The position numbers and the translations under genes are program-made. 27,335 bases of DNA. Origin: an uncultured Eubacterium sp. GTDB lineage: Bacteria; Bacillota; Clostridia; Lachnospirales; Lachnospiraceae. The DNA is taken from assembly GCA_910586445.1 (NCBI GenBank), contig CAJUHV010000054.1, forward strand, positions 1 to 27,335. Reading direction: 5' to 3'. The notes below the pieces were generated by a model. That model saw only the letters and a program-made list of their open reading frames with translations, did not search any database and had not been told where the DNA came from. Shown piece after piece: positions 25,501 to 27,335 of the stretch (positions are counted from its first letter, which is position 1; each line of letters begins with the position of its first letter).

Positions 25501-26131
25501 GCTGTTCCGACAATGTATAAAGCTGCCGCCTTACATTGCCGCTTCTGTCCACCCGGACATTACACATCTCCTCCAGCTGGCAGATTTTCTGCTCCAGCTC
25601 TTCCGTAATTCCTCCGCTGTCGCCTATAACATCGGAAACCGCAGCTGCGAGAGCAGCCAGATCGCACCGCAGCCGCTCTTCTTCTGGATCTTGCGCCAAA
25701 AAATCCATAGGGAATATATCAATTCCGACAACAAATGGGAACCCATGGAATTTTTCCAGGCGTTCCTCATCAAAGCTGATCTGCCTGCTGTTCACCACAC
25801 GGGTCAGATACTGCCAGTAATCGTCATCATCATGAAAATTCAGCATGCTGTACCCCTGCGGCAGCTCCTTTTTAGCTACGGCAAGAAATCTATTGTAATC
25901 GCTGCGTTTCATGCACAGGTCCATGTCATCATCCCAAGGGATAAATCCTCCATGGCGCACCGCACCCAGCAGCGTTCCCCACTCTGCAAAATATTGTATA
26001 TTGTGCTTTTCGCACACCTTTTTGATATCTTCTAAAATCTCAAGCTGCGCAGCCCATGCGCGCTTGATCATACCCGGCACATAAAATCCTTCCCGGACTT
26101 CATCTTCAAAATACTGATCTGGAATCTTCAT
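22538..26131 (-). CDS. LicD / CDP-glycerol-type transferase / beta-propeller giant protein
   Basis: The 1197-residue protein has three parts. Residues 1-290 are a LicD-type nucleotidyltransferase-fold domain: HNIQYFAEWGTLLGAVRHGG and the metal-binding WDDDMD at 66-71. LicD members transfer phosphocholine, and eukaryotic relatives fukutin and FKRP transfer ribitol-phosphate from CDP-ribitol. Residues about 340-455 are helical. Residues about 455-810 resemble CDP-glycerol/ribitol glycerophosphotransferases, with WRPHPL near 722 and a D-x-x-x-G-D-G-S-S-V segment near 777. Residues about 810-1150 are repeated W/Y-rich strands (DGDVLWCVSYG, FDGKDFWLSGYA, YDCVNAGSYIFF) suggesting a beta-propeller. 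A Pro/Ala linker (APVAAVPAEPG) precedes the propeller, where base composition shifts to AT-rich. The binding site before the ATG is weak. Confidence 0.82.
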   Translation of the reverse strand: MKIPDQYFEDEVREGFYVPGMIKRAWAAQLEILEDIKKVCEKHNIQYFAEWGTLLGAVRHGGFIPWDDDMDLCMKRSDYNRFLAVAKKELPQGYSMLNFHDDDDYWQYLTRVVNSRQISFDEERLEKFHGFPFVVGIDIFPMDFLAQDPEEERLRCDLAALAAAVSDVIGDSGGITEELEQKICQLEEMCNVRVDRSGNVRRQLYTLSEQLFSLYGEEESSELTLMPLWMDQGVFRMPKSYYEHSIMLPFENTQIPVPAAYDAVLRLKYGEYVKPVHCWDSHDYPFYKRQEHTLEEERGKRESGTLGGRCIGYFKDGMPCAYTFSMEHLKKEGCAMKQSMKKKALEMLSLIGQAHESIEKAVKNQDAASVKALLEGCQYSAIRLGNLIEESQGEGFVTVRMLEEYCEMVYQIYEQAAGNGLAAFCENREQNVQADASVQEKTADLRGLRHMEKRIRDSINNDIKERIEAIFLPYKASMWDSLESVWRAAADDPDCEAYVIPIPYYDKNPDGSFREMHYEGSQYPDYVPVTNYETFDFAAHMPDMIFIHNPYDACNLVTSVHPYFYASNLKQYTKSLVYIPYFILDEIHPKDSRAAAWIENFAALPGVVHADKVIVQSEDMKQVYINALTALAGGQTRKIWEAKIYGLGSPKTDKAVNTKKEELDIPDKWLPILKKPDGSDKKIVLYNTSVGALLSYNEKMLEKMRDVFSVFKKKQDEVALIWRPHPLMKATMETMRPQLWEEYQRLVQEYCEEGFGIYDDTADLHRAVCLSDAYYGDGSSVIHLFTEQKKRVMWQDVDVLSGQEAFIPNDGMWLDEDENAAWFVGNRDNVLYRMELADMRTAPVAAVPAEPGDSFRMTPECIKYRNKICCLPDKGDCVWVYDLETQLFDSIQIHNPDGVRIGIHNYWIDGDVLWCVSYGMSKILAFDLENKQIAVCFDIFSTDKDKAGYCAEKVGNKIYCVSRSAGKICEFDVVAKTAEYFSLDINDKGLNTIIFDGKDFWLSGYAARLYRWNKESGQVTVLDHMPDDFTVMGKRSAEKQDCFESPLFYDCVNAGSYIFFMPWNTPDAVCSSILIVDKTNLAAAALEVKGLEGVQKADGFCRIEYLKGGRKIVMHYARYARFVEVDAWDMSLDIKQMHIADKKFAGFLKDSMNEKIVCETKAVDIEQFFMCCLEKHDSQSNNKINIGNRIFELVKNK

Positions 26132-26149
26132 ACATTTGTCATACCCTGA

Positions 26150-26341
26150 TCATATAGAGCGTAAGCACATTTTATGCAGATGCTCTGCAGGCACGCCTTT
26201 CCTAAGTGTATTTTCATAATTAATAAGGCATATCCAATGCGCAGGATATTCCTGCCTTCTAATGCCGTCCGTATTTTTATAGATCTCATGGGCACACCTA
26301 CAGTCCCTGCGGTAAAACTCCGGCTGCCTGCCGTGATTCAT
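26150..26341 (-). CDS. Possible 63-aa cysteine-containing protein
   Basis: This is a weak candidate. An ATG-initiated frame ends 18 bases before the start of the LicD gene. The product has four cysteines (in DCRCAH, HWICLIN and KMCLRS) and a basic C-terminus. It may be a small zinc-binding protein, a fragment of a longer gene, or not translated. The upstream AGGG is about 10 bases from the ATG and poor. I recognise no family. Confidence 0.3.
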   Translation of the reverse strand: MNHGRQPEFYRRDCRCAHEIYKNTDGIRRQEYPAHWICLINYENTLRKGVPAEHLHKMCLRSI

Positions 26342-26502
26342 CTACAGGCTGCCCTTATGAACAACACCTCTTTATATACGCGGGAATCTGCAGCTGTCTA
26401 TCCCGCAATAAAACTATATATCCAAATTTAATATCTTAAAATAAAATTGCTATAATAAATAAAATACATATACTTATTTGCAAGCCAAACCAACTATTCT
26501 CG
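26342..26502. other. AT-rich gene-free stretch, possible operon promoter region
   Basis: This gap, between the 63-aa candidate and the TnpB remnant, is very AT-rich and is the natural place for the leftward operon promoter. A minus-strand TATAGT (26413-26418) with TTTAAG (26435-26440) 16 bases away is a weak match. A perfect TATAAT (26451-26456) exists on the plus strand with TTAATA 17 bases before it, but nothing downstream on that strand needs a promoter. A GCGGGA/TCCCGC stem with a 15-base loop lies around 26380-26406 and lacks a T run. None of these is secure. Confidence 0.25.
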
Positions 26503-27165
26503 TCAAATCAATATCCTTTCATTCAGCCTGCCTTCACCCTGTCCGCGCTTCTTTACATTGCGGGCTGTATTTACTTTTCCTATCACCTGTATGACTTCCA
26601 CCGAATGCTCCCTGCATTTTTGTTCCAGCCGCTTTCGTATGTAACTACTCTGCCAGAGTGTGGCAGAATGATTGATCGTTTTATTTGCCCCGCCGGACTG
26701 CGGCTTTGGCAGCTTTACGATATAAATGCACTGCGGCATTTCCTCCTGCAGGAAACGGTTTAGTTCATGATTGATATTCATCCGTAGTCAGCATGGTATA
26801 CATACCCAGAGCCAGGCCGACCTGATTTTTATAATCCCGGTGTATACGTACGCCCACATCCACCGGCACCCGGATCTGTATGCTGCCTTTCTGCGGATAC
26901 AGTTTGATATAAATCTGACGCTTGTACTGATTATGATCTGTCAGCGGCACATATACACGTCTGCGCTTCTGCTTGGCAGAAATGTAAATACTATGATCGC
27001 CACAACGGTACGCCCTCTCAGCAGCTGAAAATCCCTGTGCACTTTCTGCGTGCATCTTTACGCTGTTTCTGTGCACCTGCCTGCACAGGTAACGGTTCAT
27101 TTTTTCCATCTCTGTCTGTGCTGCCAGATATTCATACTGCCTTAACAGATCTTTTTTCAGATGTT
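26503..27165 (-). pseudogene. tnpB: Decayed IS200/IS605-type TnpB (OrfB) gene
   Basis: Two reading frames are pieces of one TnpB-like gene. The upstream piece (to about 27165, preceded by TAA) contains KRRRVYVPLTDHNQYKRQIY, IRVPVDVGVRIHRDYKNQ and VGLALGMYTMLTTDE, the region of the first RuvC motif. It breaks at 26765-26781, where about 60-70 residues appear deleted and the frame shifts. The second piece continues INHELNRFLQEE, CIYIVKLPKPQ (second RuvC motif region), SYIRKRLEQKCREHSVEVIQVIGK, then jumps to VNTARNVKKRGQGEGRLN, the usual C-terminal N-x-A-R-N motif. The zinc finger between them is missing. It cannot encode a working nuclease. No transposase TnpA or clear element ends were found. 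Confidence 0.75.
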
Positions 27166-27295
27166 ATGAACAAAAAATCTCCATGTTCCAAATAGTGTAC
27201 TGTTGGTGCAAATCATATTTCTCATAATTGCTATTCATTTTAATACATTATTATCAAAAAAGCAAGTTAAAATAATTATTACTTCAATTAGTCTT

Positions 27296-27325
27296 TTGGC
27301 CAAGTCATCAAAAATTTGGTATAAT
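27296..27325 (+). promoter_or_regulatory. Candidate rightward promoter at window edge
   Basis: TTGGCC (27296-27301), an 18-base spacer and a perfect TATAAT (27320-27325) form a sigma-A-like promoter pointing right, out of the window. The -35 box matches 3-4 of 6 bases. The 165-base stretch 27171-27335 is otherwise AT-rich and contains no gene that I can see. The promoter probably serves a plus-strand gene beyond the end. Confidence 0.45.
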
Positions 27326-27335
27326 AATGGGGAAT

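Overview
The window looks like a chromosomal accessory island from a gut-type member of the Bacillota, most likely a Lachnospiraceae-like clostridium. The basis is strong AGGAGG-type ribosome binding sites, moderate and patchy GC, the protein family mix, and small TA-flanked inverted-repeat elements. No rRNA, tRNA or CRISPR array is visible. Essentially all genes lie on the minus strand, so transcription runs from high to low coordinates.

Layout from right to left (direction of transcription). At 26.5-27.2 kb lies a decayed IS200/IS605-type TnpB gene. At 26.1-2.26 kb follows a run of about 20 tightly packed genes for sugar-nucleotide synthesis, glycan assembly and glycan decoration, ending in a clear rho-independent terminator at 2226-2263. 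The order is: a 1197-residue LicD / glycerophosphotransferase-like / beta-propeller protein; a GT4; an FkbM methyltransferase; a sulfotransferase-like protein; a Gfo/Idh/MocA oxidoreductase; a lone Rossmann protein; another GT4-like enzyme; a UDP-sugar 2-epimerase; a UDP-HexNAc 6-dehydrogenase; a NodB-fold deacetylase; two MITE copies; a formyltransferase; a WbqC protein; an acetyltransferase; a DegT aminotransferase; a GT2; a GT-D enzyme; a GT2; a DUF4422 enzyme; a pentulose-phosphate 3-epimerase; and an IspD/TarI-type cytidylyltransferase. Below 2.2 kb are a 46-residue ORF, a frameshifted DUF4143 ATPase remnant, a hypothetical 297-residue protein and more copies of the MITE.

How the genes may work together (inference). 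The dehydrogenase, oxidoreductase, aminotransferase, acetyltransferase and 2-epimerase match the five steps of the Wbp/Wlb route to a UDP-2,3-diacetamido-uronic acid. The deacetylase, formyltransferase and WbqC protein probably change the acyl group on an amino sugar. The 3-epimerase, cytidylyltransferase and LicD protein suggest a CDP-activated pentitol or pentulose phosphate branch. Six glycosyltransferase-type proteins would build the glycan, and a sulfotransferase and an FkbM methyltransferase could finish it. I see no hydrophobic segments, flippase, polymerase, ABC exporter or initiating phosphosugar transferase, which suggests cytoplasmic protein glycosylation (flagellin or adhesin) rather than a Wzx/Wzy capsule, unless those functions lie outside the window.

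The most unusual feature is a small Rossmann-like module (YGAG/FGTG-type glycine motif) found in seven proteins here: once alone and six times fused to six unrelated catalytic domains.
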